Positions 1 through 8,495 are shown, counted from the first letter of the stretch. The stretch is DNA of 26,953 bases from JBNJEA01 sp051745395 (GCA_051745395.1 JBNJEA010000031.1:1-26953); one strand, 5' to 3'. The notes: generated from the letters alone by a model not told the origin. Translations and numbers: made by a program.

Positions 1-1232
1 AGTTCAAAGTTTTTTCTGAATTCTTTACTAGATTTTTTTATCCTTTCTGCCTGTTGGATTATATGCTCGACCACACGGGAAACGAATCCGTATCCATCGC
101 CGCCCCGGACGTGGATCGGCTGGAGCGGCAAAATGTTGCCGCCCTTTTAGACGGCGGCAAGCTCCACAACCTGACCCGAAAAGACTTCCAGGCCACCATG
201 GGGGTTGGCGATTATCATGTCTACACCAGCCTGGATCCGAATCTTCAGACGCAGCTGATCGATGCCCTGGACAAAAAATACGCCCAGACCATCTCCATTG
301 TGGCCATTGAGCCCGATACCGGCCGCCTGCTGGCCATGGTGTCGCATGACAGAACCGGGAAAAAATCCGAACCCTGCCTGAGGGCCGACTGGCCGGCAGC
401 CAGTGTTTTTAAAATCGTCACTGCCGCGGCCGCCCTGGAAGCCGGAGAGCTCGAATGCCAGAGCCGCCTGCCGTTTAACGGCGGAAAATATACCCTGTAT
501 AGATCCCAGCTGCAAAACCAGCGCAACAAATACACAAACTATATCAGTTTTGAAGACGCCTTTGCCAAATCGATCAACCCGGTGTTCGGAAAAATCGGAA
601 AAGACCGGCTGGGCAAATCCGTGCTGGAAAAATACGCCAGGGCCTTTGGCTTCAATCGCCCCATCGCATTTGACTTGCCGGTTGGAAAAAGCGTGCTTAC
701 CATTTCGGACAAGCCTTACAACTGGGCGGAAATCGCATGCGGATTCAACAAGACCACGCTCATTTCACCGCTGCACGGGGCAATGATGGCTGCTGCCGTG
801 GTCAATGGCGGCACGCTCATGGCACCAACCATCGTGGAGGCCATCGGCATGGACGGAAAAACGGTGTTTCGCCGTCAGTCCGAACAGATTTCCCAGGCGG
901 TTTCGCAGGCCACGGCAAAAGGATTGCAGGAAATCATGCACGCCACCGTAACCGAGGGCACGGCCAGAAAAACCTTTCGAAACATTGCAAACGATCCGGT
1001 CCTGTCGCGTCTGACCATCGGCGGCAAAACCGGCTCCATCAACAACAATCCCGAACATATCAAATACGACTGGTTTGTCGGTTTTGCCAAAGACAGCATC
1101 ACCTCGAAAAAACTCGCTGTCGCCGTTCTCGTGGCCCACAAAAAATACATCGGCACGCGAGCGGCCAAATACTTCCGGACCACCATTTCCGAGTTTTTTG
1201 AAACCCGAATTGAAACCGCAAGGACATCGTAA
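1..1232 (+). CDS. Penicillin-binding transpeptidase-domain protein (5' partial)
   Basis: The product is a serine DD-transpeptidase domain that would cross-link peptidoglycan in the periplasm. All three penicillin-binding motifs are visible: SVFK with the acylated serine at nt 402, SIN at nt 570-578, and KTG at nt 1026-1034. Upstream of them a YTSLDPNLQ stretch resembles the segment that opens transpeptidase domains of class A and related PBPs. No glycosyltransferase domain is seen in the window. The reading frame is open to the first base. Neither the TTG at 54 nor the ATG at 63 has a ribosome binding site, and the codons before them encode a Phe-rich segment, so I infer that the gene starts outside the window. 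The stop codon directly abuts the next ATG, and the ribosome binding site of the next gene lies inside this one, so the two are co-translated. Class and substrate are uncertain. Confidence 0.82.
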   Translation, partial: FKVFSEFFTRFFYPFCLLDYMLDHTGNESVSIAAPDVDRLERQNVAALLDGGKLHNLTRKDFQATMGVGDYHVYTSLDPNLQTQLIDALDKKYAQTISIVAIEPDTGRLLAMVSHDRTGKKSEPCLRADWPAASVFKIVTAAAALEAGELECQSRLPFNGGKYTLYRSQLQNQRNKYTNYISFEDAFAKSINPVFGKIGKDRLGKSVLEKYARAFGFNRPIAFDLPVGKSVLTISDKPYNWAEIACGFNKTTLISPLHGAMMAAAVVNGGTLMAPTIVEAIGMDGKTVFRRQSEQISQAVSQATAKGLQEIMHATVTEGTARKTFRNIANDPVLSRLTIGGKTGSINNNPEHIKYDWFVGFAKDSITSKKLAVAVLVAHKKYIGTRAAKYFRTTISEFFETRIETARTS

Positions 1233-4200
1233 ATGCGTCGAGAGCCAAACGCCTTTTTTCAACGCGCCGGCCGCATCATGGGGCGCTGTTTCCACATTTT
1301 ATCCACCCGGGTCTATCTCGGCAAAGCCCCGCAAAGCGTTGGCGCCGGGGCCGTTATTTTCTTTCCGTATTATAAAGACCGTCTTTGTTGCGGACTAACG
1401 GGCATTGTCGCCTTTAACCGAAACGATCCGCCCGGCCCTACCCCGGCCGAATCCATTGACCAGACGAGTTTAAATGACCGGCTGTGCGAGCTTGAAAACA
1501 ACGGTTTTTCCGAATGCAACCCCCGGCTTTTCGATGCTTTCGCCCGTCAATACCTCGGCGGTCCGGACACGGCCCAGACCGTTTTTGATCAAGTCCGGGC
1601 CTTGAAGCAAAACCAGCCGTTTGCCGCCATTGCCCGAAATCCACAGATTTTTGAATGGCTCCGCGGTGTTTCGACCCGCTTAAACGCCCTCATCCATATC
1701 GAATCCGGACACCTGTCCGAACAAATGGGACTTTTGCCGACGGATCAATTCGATGCCATGTCCGGTCGGATTGAAAAATTAAAGGATGCGGCCTGGTGTA
1801 TCCGGACCGAAATCTTTGAAAACGTTGCCAAGATCCGGAAACTGCTCGGCGATTTCGCCGAATGGACGCCGGAGGCGATATCGGCCGCCAAACAGATCAA
1901 CGCCGCCCTCAACAGCATTGACCGCCTGGAAGTCCGGGGCCGGGATTCGGCCGGCATTTCCCTGCTGTTTATCCTGGATGCGCCGACATATGCCGATTTT
2001 TCCACGCACCTGGAATCAGCCGGCCTCCACGACCAGTTTGTTTCCCGTACCAACCGGGACGTGCTGGTCAACAACAGCATCAATGTCGAGCCTTTCGAGG
2101 CGGCCTCGCAGCAGAAACAGACCGCCGTGGCCCTGACCTACAAGGTGGCCGCAGAGATCGGCAGCCTGGGCGACAACATCGCCTTTATCCGGGAACAAAT
2201 CCAGTCGGATCCGATCTTTGCCTCCCTGATCGGCCGCAAACACCAGTTTTTCACCGTATCCGCCCATACCCGGTGGGCGTCCGTGGGCGAAATCAACGAG
2301 GCCAACTGCCATCCCGTGGACAACCGCACCGTGGCCATGCCACTGGATGCCGGCGGCATCATTCATGTCTGTTTAAACGGCGACATCGACAACTACCAGG
2401 CCATCAAGGCCGAACATGAAAAAGCCGGCCACCGGTTTCCCGAAGACATTACCTGCGACACCAAAATCATTGCCGTCCATGTGGCCGACTACATCCACCG
2501 GGGCTTTGACGCAGAAGAAGCCTTCCGCGCCGCCGTCAACGACTTTGAAGGCTCTCATGCCATTTCCATGCACACGGACCTGGCGCCCGGCAAATTCTTC
2601 CTTGCGCTGAAGGGCAGCGGCCAGGCCATTTTTGTCGGCCTGGCGCCGGATCATTACGTGCCGACCTCCGAGGTCTACGGCTTTGTGGAAGAAACCCCCT
2701 ATTTTGTAAAAATGGACGGCGAAGCGGTACACCGGACCGAAGACGGCCGCCATATCAACGGCCAGATCTACGTCATCGATCAGCGCCAACACGGCAGCGT
2801 CGACGGCATTGCCGGCATGTTTTACGACGGCAGCCCCATTGCGCTCACCGTTGACGACATCCGGGAAACCCAGCTCGTTTCCAGAGATATCGACCGGCAG
2901 GAATTTGATCATTACTTTTTAAAAGAAATCTCGGAAGCCCCCGGCTCGGTCCGCAAAACCCTGGCCAATCGCTGGAAAATCGTTGATGACCACGGACAGC
3001 GCTATGAAATCGTGCTCGATGATACCTGCGTGCCGGCCCAACTCCGGGGCGCTTTCATCGACAATCAAATCCGGCAGATCCTTTTTATCGGTCAGGGCAC
3101 AGCCGGGGTCGCCGCCCTTGCCTGTGCCAACCTCATGCGCCATTATCTCCACGATCCCGCCGTACGGGTGGAAGCGTTGAAATCCTCCGAGCTTTCCGGT
3201 TTCATGCTCGAAGAAGGCCACTTTCAAAACATGACCGACACCCTGCTGGTGCCCATCAGCCAGTCCGGCACCACCACGGACACCAACCGCACGGTGGACA
3301 TGGTCCGCAAAAAAGGGGCCTGGACGGTCAGTATCGTCAACCGGCGGGATTCGGATCTGACCTTTAAAAGCGAAGGCGTTATTTACACCAGCAGCGGCAG
3401 AGACATCGAGATGTCGGTGGCCTCCACCAAGGCCTTTTATTCCCAGATCATTGCCGGGGCCGTGCTGAGCCTCTACATAGCCCAGATCACCGGCAAACGG
3501 GGCGATGGGTTTGTATCCAACGAAATCAAGCAGATGATCCGCCTGCCCGACCTCATGGAGCAGGTGCTGTCCGGGACCGCACAAATCAAGACCTCGGCCC
3601 AGCGCCTGGCGCTGCAGCGCACCTACTGGGCGGCGGTGGGCAGCGGGCCCAACAAGGCGGCGGCCGACGAAATCCGGATCAAGCTCAGCGAACTGTGCTA
3701 CAAGACCATTTCCTCCGACTACGTGGAGGACAAAAAGCACATCGATCTTTCCTCCGAACCGCTGATTCTGATCTGTGCCGCCGGCACCCGCCGCAGCGTT
3801 CTCGGCGATATCGTCAAGGACACGGCCATTTTCCGGTCCCACAAAGCGCTGCCCGTGGTGATTGCCGACGAACACGAGGACCGGTTTGACGCCTATGCCG
3901 AAGATGTCTTTCACGTACCGGCGGTCAGCGAACACTTCGCCCCGATTCTAAATACCCTGGTCGGCCACATCTGGGGCTACTATGCCGCGCTTTGCATCAA
4001 CGACGGCTCGCGCTTTCTCCATGACTTCCGGGAAGATATCCGGCAGCTGATCCAATCCTATACGCAGCAGAACCTCGACATATTTGAAATCGCGCTGGAG
4101 GAAACGTTTCGGGAAAAAATTTTGCGGTTTTACCACGCATTTCGAAAACGGCAGTTTGAAAACCAACTGCCGGCCACCATTGGTATCCAGAGCGCCACCA

Positions 4201-5000
4201 ACCTGGTTTTGCTGCTCAAATACCTGGCCGGCCGCCTGCCGGTGACCGATTTCGAGTTCGACTTCGGCGTCAAGGGCACGGCCCGAAACATGTTTGCCAT
4301 GCTCTTCGAGTCACTCGGCGAATCCATCAATGCCATGGCCCGGCCCGTGGATGCGATCAAGCATCAGGCCAAAACCGTGACCGTGGGCACCAGCCGGATC
4401 GAGGAAAAAGCCGAAGGCCTGCTGTTTGACCTGCTAGCCGCAAAAGGCTTCGGCATCGAAACCCTGACCCTTTCCAATGTCATGGTGCTGCGCAACCTCC
4501 AGAAAATCATCGCCGAAATCCGGGGTTCGACATTGTACCGGATTTCCGGGGTTAACCTCCTGGGCGAACCCACGGACGACACCACCATCCGCGTCATTGA
4601 AAAGCAGGGCTCGTCTGCGGCCATGGCATCGCGCAGCGAAACCGAGCAGCCGCTGAAAGGCAGCAAGAAAATCATCGTCCGGCAGGGCAACGTCTATATC
4701 GGCAAGGGCCGAAAGGATGCTCGCAGCCTGTTGATCATACCGATTATCTCCAGCGATCCGTCCCGGCCCAACATGGTCGAATACCTGCTGCTGCTCGAAA
4801 TTGCCTTTCTCACCGATATCGCACTCGCAACCAAGGTCAAGGCCCTGGGCGGCAAACACGAACACATCAAAAACATCGTGCAGGAAAACAACATCGTCTG
4901 GCAGGACCAATATCTCGAAGGCGTGGCCATGGAGGAGCTTTTCGGCCGGTCTGCCGAAAAAATCGCCGAAACCATCGTGGAAAAAGTGGGCCGGGCATAA
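1233..5000 (+). CDS. GlmS-like glutamine amidotransferase / double SIS-domain protein, expanded (1255 aa)
   Basis: The protein resembles glutamine-fructose-6-phosphate aminotransferase, which makes glucosamine-6-phosphate for cell-wall sugars, but is about twice the usual ~610 aa. The glutaminase part shows CCGLTGIV (Cys53), RGRDSAG (235-241), HTRWAS (345-350), a NCHP motif near 358-361 and NGDIDNY (382-388). SIS domain 1 (about 610-760) has ISQSGTTTDT and SVASTKAF, the sugar-phosphate site of GlmS. SIS domain 2 (about 797-930) keeps SEL and the KKH equivalent of the GlmS KHGPLAL motif. Three oddities stand out: a ~52-residue leader before the candidate nucleophile Cys, a ~170-residue helical insert (about 62-229) inside the glutaminase domain, and a ~320-residue C-terminal extension that carries QAKTVTVGT near 1046. 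AAGGA eight bases before the ATG supports this start. A specialised paralogue with another amino-sugar reaction is as likely as canonical GlmS. Confidence 0.85.
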   Translation: MRREPNAFFQRAGRIMGRCFHILSTRVYLGKAPQSVGAGAVIFFPYYKDRLCCGLTGIVAFNRNDPPGPTPAESIDQTSLNDRLCELENNGFSECNPRLFDAFARQYLGGPDTAQTVFDQVRALKQNQPFAAIARNPQIFEWLRGVSTRLNALIHIESGHLSEQMGLLPTDQFDAMSGRIEKLKDAAWCIRTEIFENVAKIRKLLGDFAEWTPEAISAAKQINAALNSIDRLEVRGRDSAGISLLFILDAPTYADFSTHLESAGLHDQFVSRTNRDVLVNNSINVEPFEAASQQKQTAVALTYKVAAEIGSLGDNIAFIREQIQSDPIFASLIGRKHQFFTVSAHTRWASVGEINEANCHPVDNRTVAMPLDAGGIIHVCLNGDIDNYQAIKAEHEKAGHRFPEDITCDTKIIAVHVADYIHRGFDAEEAFRAAVNDFEGSHAISMHTDLAPGKFFLALKGSGQAIFVGLAPDHYVPTSEVYGFVEETPYFVKMDGEAVHRTEDGRHINGQIYVIDQRQHGSVDGIAGMFYDGSPIALTVDDIRETQLVSRDIDRQEFDHYFLKEISEAPGSVRKTLANRWKIVDDHGQRYEIVLDDTCVPAQLRGAFIDNQIRQILFIGQGTAGVAALACANLMRHYLHDPAVRVEALKSSELSGFMLEEGHFQNMTDTLLVPISQSGTTTDTNRTVDMVRKKGAWTVSIVNRRDSDLTFKSEGVIYTSSGRDIEMSVASTKAFYSQIIAGAVLSLYIAQITGKRGDGFVSNEIKQMIRLPDLMEQVLSGTAQIKTSAQRLALQRTYWAAVGSGPNKAAADEIRIKLSELCYKTISSDYVEDKKHIDLSSEPLILICAAGTRRSVLGDIVKDTAIFRSHKALPVVIADEHEDRFDAYAEDVFHVPAVSEHFAPILNTLVGHIWGYYAALCINDGSRFLHDFREDIRQLIQSYTQQNLDIFEIALEETFREKILRFYHAFRKRQFENQLPATIGIQSATNLVLLLKYLAGRLPVTDFEFDFGVKGTARNMFAMLFESLGESINAMARPVDAIKHQAKTVTVGTSRIEEKAEGLLFDLLAAKGFGIETLTLSNVMVLRNLQKIIAEIRGSTLYRISGVNLLGEPTDDTTIRVIEKQGSSAAMASRSETEQPLKGSKKIIVRQGNVYIGKGRKDARSLLIIPIISSDPSRPNMVEYLLLLEIAFLTDIALATKVKALGGKHEHIKNIVQENNIVWQDQYLEGVAMEELFGRSAEKIAETIVEKVGRA

Positions 5001-5010
5001 GGAGTGATCC

Positions 5011-5907
5011 ATGGCAGCACAGCGCTTTTTCATTCAACCGATTGCATTTCAAAGCCGGTCTGCGACCTGTCGGGGGGATCTGTATCTGCCCGCCGCAGCC
5101 GAGCGTCCCCCGGTGGTTATCATGGCCCACGGCTTCGGCGCCGAACGGACATTCGGACTGCCGGCATTTGCGCAGCGCTTTGCCGAAAACGGCCTGGCGG
5201 TGATGCTGTTTGACTACCGCAACTTCGGCGACAGCGACGGCGAGCCGAGAAACCTGGTCGATGCCGGCCGTCACCTGGCGGACTGGCAGGCGGCCCTTGC
5301 CCATGTAAAAACACTCGAAGCCGTCAATCCGGACAAAATCGGCCTTTGGGGCAGTTCCTTCAGCGGCGGGCACGTCATTGTCACGGCGGCCCGTGAAAAA
5401 GGCGTTTCCGCCATTGTCGCCCAGGTGCCGTTTGTCGATTCCATTTCCACGCTCGGCAAGCTGGGGGTCGGGTTTCTGCTGCGGACCATCCCCCATGCCC
5501 TCCGGGAGATAGGACGTCTGCTGACCTTCCGGCGCCCGCATTACATCAGGATCGTGGGCACGCCGGAGGAATTTGCCGTACTCAACACCCCGGAATCCTA
5601 TCCCGGCTACACCGCTATGATTCCCGCAGATACCGACTGGGAAAACCGGTGCCCGGCCCGGATTCTATTGACCTTTGCCGCCTATCGGCCCATCGGCTGG
5701 GCCAAGTCGGTCAACTGCCCGGCCCTGCTCATGGCCGGCGAGCAGGACTCGCTCATCGATATCGGCGCGGTGAAAAAAACCGCCGATGCCATGCCCCATG
5801 CCCGGCTGATCCAATATCCCTTCGGCCACTTTGATATCTATACCGGCAATGCCTTTGAAAACGCCGTTTCGGAACAAACCGATTTTCTGCTCCAACACCT
5901 GAGCTGA
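5011..5907 (+). CDS. Alpha/beta hydrolase (dienelactone hydrolase/YcjY-like)
   Basis: This 298-aa alpha/beta-hydrolase fold enzyme has an oxyanion-type HGFG near residues 35-38. The nucleophile elbow reads WGSSFSGGH with Ser118. The likely acid is Asp246 in GEQDSLID, and His273 in FGHFD completes the triad. This layout is typical of small-molecule esterases and peptidase-like S9/S15 relatives; the substrate cannot be read from sequence. No signal peptide or membrane segment is apparent, so it should be cytoplasmic. The ribosome binding site AAGGAG (4999-5004) overlaps the TAA of the upstream GlmS-like gene, six bases before the ATG, so the two genes are in one operon and probably coupled. The following gene is a YcaO protein. 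Confidence 0.85.
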   Translation: MAAQRFFIQPIAFQSRSATCRGDLYLPAAAERPPVVIMAHGFGAERTFGLPAFAQRFAENGLAVMLFDYRNFGDSDGEPRNLVDAGRHLADWQAALAHVKTLEAVNPDKIGLWGSSFSGGHVIVTAAREKGVSAIVAQVPFVDSISTLGKLGVGFLLRTIPHALREIGRLLTFRRPHYIRIVGTPEEFAVLNTPESYPGYTAMIPADTDWENRCPARILLTFAAYRPIGWAKSVNCPALLMAGEQDSLIDIGAVKKTADAMPHARLIQYPFGHFDIYTGNAFENAVSEQTDFLLQHLS

Positions 5908-5950
5908 TCTGACCTGAAGCACCCAAATGTTTCAAAGGAGTATCGAACCA

Positions 5951-7711
5951 ATGGCCGCCAAGTGGCAGTTAAACGACATATACAAAGGCTTTACCCGGGA
6001 TCTGGACAAGGTCCGCTCGCCGGAAGAAACCGTCCGGGCCGTTAAAATGAAATTCAGGGAACTCGATTTTGATATTTTATCGGAAACCGTCCGGATCGAC
6101 AACGGTCGACTCGATATTCCGGTCTATTTCAGTGTCTGCGGCAAAGATGCAAAGGCGCTTACCGGCACCGCCAAACAGATGGGCAAAGGGGCTACGCCGC
6201 TGCAGGCCGAGGCCAGTGCGGTCATGGAACTGGTCGAACGCTTCAGTTTTTACCATTTCGCCGGCACGGAAAATAATTTTGTCTATGGTACATACAACCA
6301 GCTAAAGGACCGGGCGCTTCCGCTTGAACAGATCGCCCGATCCGTCCATGACAACACGGATGATCTTGACGCCGCCCTGGACATATTTGCCGAACTGCCC
6401 ATGAAATGGGCCCGCGCCCGGAACCTGACCCGGGAGACCGACATGCTGGTGCCCTTTGACTGGTTTTTTGCCATCAATGAATTCAACGGCACTTCGGCCG
6501 GCAACTGCCTCGAAGAAGCCCTTTGCCAGGGCATCTGCGAAGTCGTCGAACGCCATGTCTCCGCCATTGTCAGCGCCGAGCGCCGCCGGGTGCCCGGCAT
6601 AGATCCGGATTCGGCCGGCGATCCCATCATCTACGATTTATTGCACAAATACCGGAAAAACGGCATCCGGCTCTATGTATCGGATTTCACGCTCGACACG
6701 GGCATTCCCACCATAGGGGTCATGGCCCATGACCCGGAGACCTTTCCGGACAAAAGCGAGCTGGTCTGGACCGCCGGCACCACGCCCAACCCGGAAAAAG
6801 CATTAAACCGCGCGTTGACGGAGGTGGCCCAGCTCGGCGGCGATTTCAACACCGGTTCCAATTACGTGGCCAGCGGGCTGCCGAAACTAACCGACTTACA
6901 TGAAGCCGATTTCATCACGCACCCGGATCAACTAAACACGATCCGCGACCTGCCGGATCTTTCCGACGCCAACATCCGGGTGGAAATCCAACGCTGCATT
7001 GCCGCGTTGGCCGACAGGGGCTTTGAGGTCATGGCCATCGACACCGGCCATCCGCTGCTCGATGTCTCGGCCGTCTATACCGTAATACCCGGGGCCCGTT
7101 TCCGGGAACGCGCGGCTGCCGGCAGCGTGGGGCTTTTTACCGCCAAGCTGATCTGTGACCAATATCCGCCGGAAATCGCTGTAGAGGCGCTTTCCGACAT
7201 GGAACGCCGCCTGCCGGGCAAATATTACATCCAGTTCTATCTCGGCCAGTGCCACCTGGCACTCGAGGCCCCGGAAACCGCACTAGATCACTTTTCCAAG
7301 GCCCTGGACCGGCAGCCGCACCCCCAGGATATCGCCAGCATTTATTCCTATATGGGACAATGCCACAAGGAACTGGGCCAATACCGGCAGGCCCTTGCCG
7401 TTCTTGAAAAGGGCCTCGCCACAGACAGCGAACGCACCGACATCTATAACCTGGCAGGGTTTTGCCACTTCAAATTACGCGAGCATGAAAAGGCCATCGA
7501 GGCCTTCCAGCAGGTCCTGCGCCTGCATCCCACCTCGGCCATCGATTACGCCAACATCGCCACCAATTACCGGGAAATGGGCGATACGCAAAACGCCATC
7601 GCCTATTACCGCATGGCCGTAAAGCTCGACCCAGGCATCGAGTTTGCGCAGACCAACCTGGAAAAGCTGACGGCAACGCTCAATTCAGATGAAACCCATA
7701 AGACCCAATAA
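5951..7711 (+). CDS. YcaO-domain protein with C-terminal TPR repeats
   Basis: YcaO enzymes use ATP to activate a peptide-backbone amide, giving azolines, thioamides or amidines. E. coli YcaO is linked to RimO-dependent methylthiolation of ribosomal protein S12. Here the YcaO domain covers about residues 50-390. It has the paired glutamate-rich helices GATPLQAEASAVMELVERF (about 80-98) and CLEEALCQGICEVVERH (about 187-203), which carry the ATP/magnesium-binding Glu residues in this family. Residues about 400-570 form tandem TPR-like helices (YYIQFYLGQCHLAL, YSYMGQCHKELGQY, YNLAGFCHFKLREH, YANIATNYREMGD), so a partner protein is likely bound there. AAAGGAG at 5934-5940 with ten bases to the ATG at 5951 favours this start over the ATG at 5927, which would precede the ribosome binding site. 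The resulting 586 aa is similar in size to E. coli YcaO. No TfuA, E1-like or precursor-peptide gene is visible nearby. Confidence 0.88.
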   Translation: MAAKWQLNDIYKGFTRDLDKVRSPEETVRAVKMKFRELDFDILSETVRIDNGRLDIPVYFSVCGKDAKALTGTAKQMGKGATPLQAEASAVMELVERFSFYHFAGTENNFVYGTYNQLKDRALPLEQIARSVHDNTDDLDAALDIFAELPMKWARARNLTRETDMLVPFDWFFAINEFNGTSAGNCLEEALCQGICEVVERHVSAIVSAERRRVPGIDPDSAGDPIIYDLLHKYRKNGIRLYVSDFTLDTGIPTIGVMAHDPETFPDKSELVWTAGTTPNPEKALNRALTEVAQLGGDFNTGSNYVASGLPKLTDLHEADFITHPDQLNTIRDLPDLSDANIRVEIQRCIAALADRGFEVMAIDTGHPLLDVSAVYTVIPGARFRERAAAGSVGLFTAKLICDQYPPEIAVEALSDMERRLPGKYYIQFYLGQCHLALEAPETALDHFSKALDRQPHPQDIASIYSYMGQCHKELGQYRQALAVLEKGLATDSERTDIYNLAGFCHFKLREHEKAIEAFQQVLRLHPTSAIDYANIATNYREMGDTQNAIAYYRMAVKLDPGIEFAQTNLEKLTATLNSDETHKTQ

Positions 7712-7750
7712 TGCCGGTTTCGGAACAGGCTGCTAAAAAAACTTGATACC

Positions 7751-7928
7751 GGCAGGCACACGGGGTTGTCCCGCTCACTGGAGGCAATTTTGATGCTTCT
7801 ATGATTTGCGGCGCCACATCGCCGAAACTCGCTTCGCTCAGACAGTCGGCGATGCTAAGGCGCCGCTTCATCATGAAGCATTTCAAAATTGCCTCCAATG
7901 TTCGCTTGGACAACCCCGTGCACCTGCC
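7751..7928 (+). repeat. Long structured hairpin element, copy A
   Basis: The element is one near-continuous hairpin. Outer stem: 7751-7771 pairs with 7908-7928, 19 of 21 positions. Inner stem: GAGGCAATTTTGA (7781-7793) with its exact complement 7883-7895, then TGCTTC (7794-7799) with 7875-7880 and ATGAT (7801-7805) with 7870-7874. Tip: GCGGCGCC (7808-7815) with 7859-7866 and CATCGCCGA (7817-7825) with 7846-7854. The apical loop contains AACTCGCTTCGCTCAGACAG. A second, inverted copy lies at 8314-8495. Shared blocks are GGTTGTCCCGCTCACTG, TTCTATGATT, CTTCATCATGAA and CAATGTTCGCTTGGACAACC. The inverted ends also fit a MITE or other non-autonomous element. I do not recognise a named family. Confidence 0.85.
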
Positions 7929-8054
7929 TCCCTTCCCATTGCAAAATCCCCTTTCGCGTTGTTTTTCTGGAAAAAAATCAATAGCCCCACAGCACCATGC
8001 ATGAACACACTCTCCCTGATATCCCCTTGACAATAAAAAGCGGTTCGTCCCGGT

Positions 8055-8082
8055 TGTCATGCCTGCCTTCGCAGGCATGACA
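8055..8082. repeat. Perfect 12-bp stem hairpin (CTTC loop)
   Basis: TGTCATGCCTGC, a CTTC loop and GCAGGCATGACA form a perfect 12-bp stem. This is the common dispersed intergenic palindrome with a GCCTGCCTTCGCAGGC core. A T run follows only after 14 bases (8097-8102), so it is not a textbook intrinsic terminator. It could still help end transcription from the ycaO side. Confidence 0.75.
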
Positions 8083-8106
8083 GGCGAAGCAACGTTCTTT
8101 TTAAAA

Positions 8107-8145
8107 CCTAAATTGAGCGTTTCAGATTTTTAAAAAAATGATTTT
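8107..8145. repeat. ~39-bp direct repeat, left copy
   Basis: CCTAAATTGAGCGTTTCAGA followed by an A/T-rich run ending ATGATTTTG recurs at 8507-8545 with a few substitutions and a one-base indel. The two copies lie on either side of the hairpin element at 8314-8495 and the palindrome at 8202-8281. Within this copy TTTCAGATTTTTAAA (8120-8134) also has an exact inverted partner at 8169-8183. Confidence 0.7.
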
Positions 8146-8183
8146 GTAAAGGATTATAGCAATTTATATTTAAAAATCTGAAA
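8120..8183. repeat. 15-bp inverted repeat with A/T-rich spacer
   Basis: TTTCAGATTTTTAAA (8120-8134) and its exact reverse complement (8169-8183) are separated by 34 bases. They can form a 15-bp A/T-rich stem. The left arm belongs to the direct repeat at 8107-8145. Confidence 0.65.
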
Positions 8184-8201
8184 CCCTCCGGGATTTCCAA
8201 T

Positions 8202-8281
8202 TTTGCCGCATCTACTGCGTCAGATGCAGCCTCGCATAGTCCACTATAGCTCGTCTGCATCTTCCTTGTATCTGCGGCAAA
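8202..8281. repeat. 80-bp imperfect palindrome
   Basis: The ends TTTGCCGCA (8202-8210) and TGCGGCAAA (8273-8281) are exact complements. Inner arms GATGCAG and CTGCATC (near 8223-8229 and 8255-8261) and a central ATAGT-CC-ACTAT continue the symmetry. It looks like a dispersed palindromic repeat unit. No coding or known regulatory role is visible. Confidence 0.65.
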
Positions 8282-8313
8282 CTGGCTTAGAAATAGCGCA
8301 TCAGGGGCGAGGA

Positions 8314-8495
8314 GGCTGGCATAGGGGGGGTTGTCCAAGCGAACATTGGGCGTGATTTTTTAATGTTTCATGATGAAGCGGCGCCAAAGCAGCGCCGACT
8401 GTTTGAGCGCCAGCGAGTTTCGGCGCTGCGGCGCCGCGAATCATAGAAACATAAAAATCACGCACAGTGAGCGGGACAACCCCCCTATGCCAGCC
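8314..8495 (-). repeat. Long structured hairpin element, copy B (inverted)
   Basis: Read on the minus strand, this matches copy A (7751-7928) in block order and in fold. Outer stem: 8314-8336 with 8474-8495, differing by one G in a G run. Inner stem: GCGTGATTTTT (8350-8360) with 8453-8463 and ATGTTTC (8363-8369) with 8446-8452. Tip: GCGGCGCC (8378-8385) with 8430-8437 and GCAGCGCCGA (8389-8398) with 8420-8429. The inner, outer and tip arms differ in sequence from copy A but remain self-complementary, so the pairing itself is kept. A ~39-bp direct repeat lies on each side, at 8107 and 8507. Confidence 0.85.

Noticed and set aside
2919..3935. 338-codon minus frame inside the GlmS-like gene
   Set aside because: Shadow of the GlmS-like coding strand in high-GC DNA; the plus frame has clear family motifs.
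7680..8078. Minus-strand 132-codon frame
   Set aside because: Its start is read from the 8055-8082 hairpin and its body from hairpin element A; it runs into the end of the ycaO gene. Translation of repeat DNA.
8055..8102. Intrinsic terminator after ycaO
   Set aside because: The stem is strong, but the T run begins 14 bases after it, so it was listed as a hairpin repeat, not a terminator.
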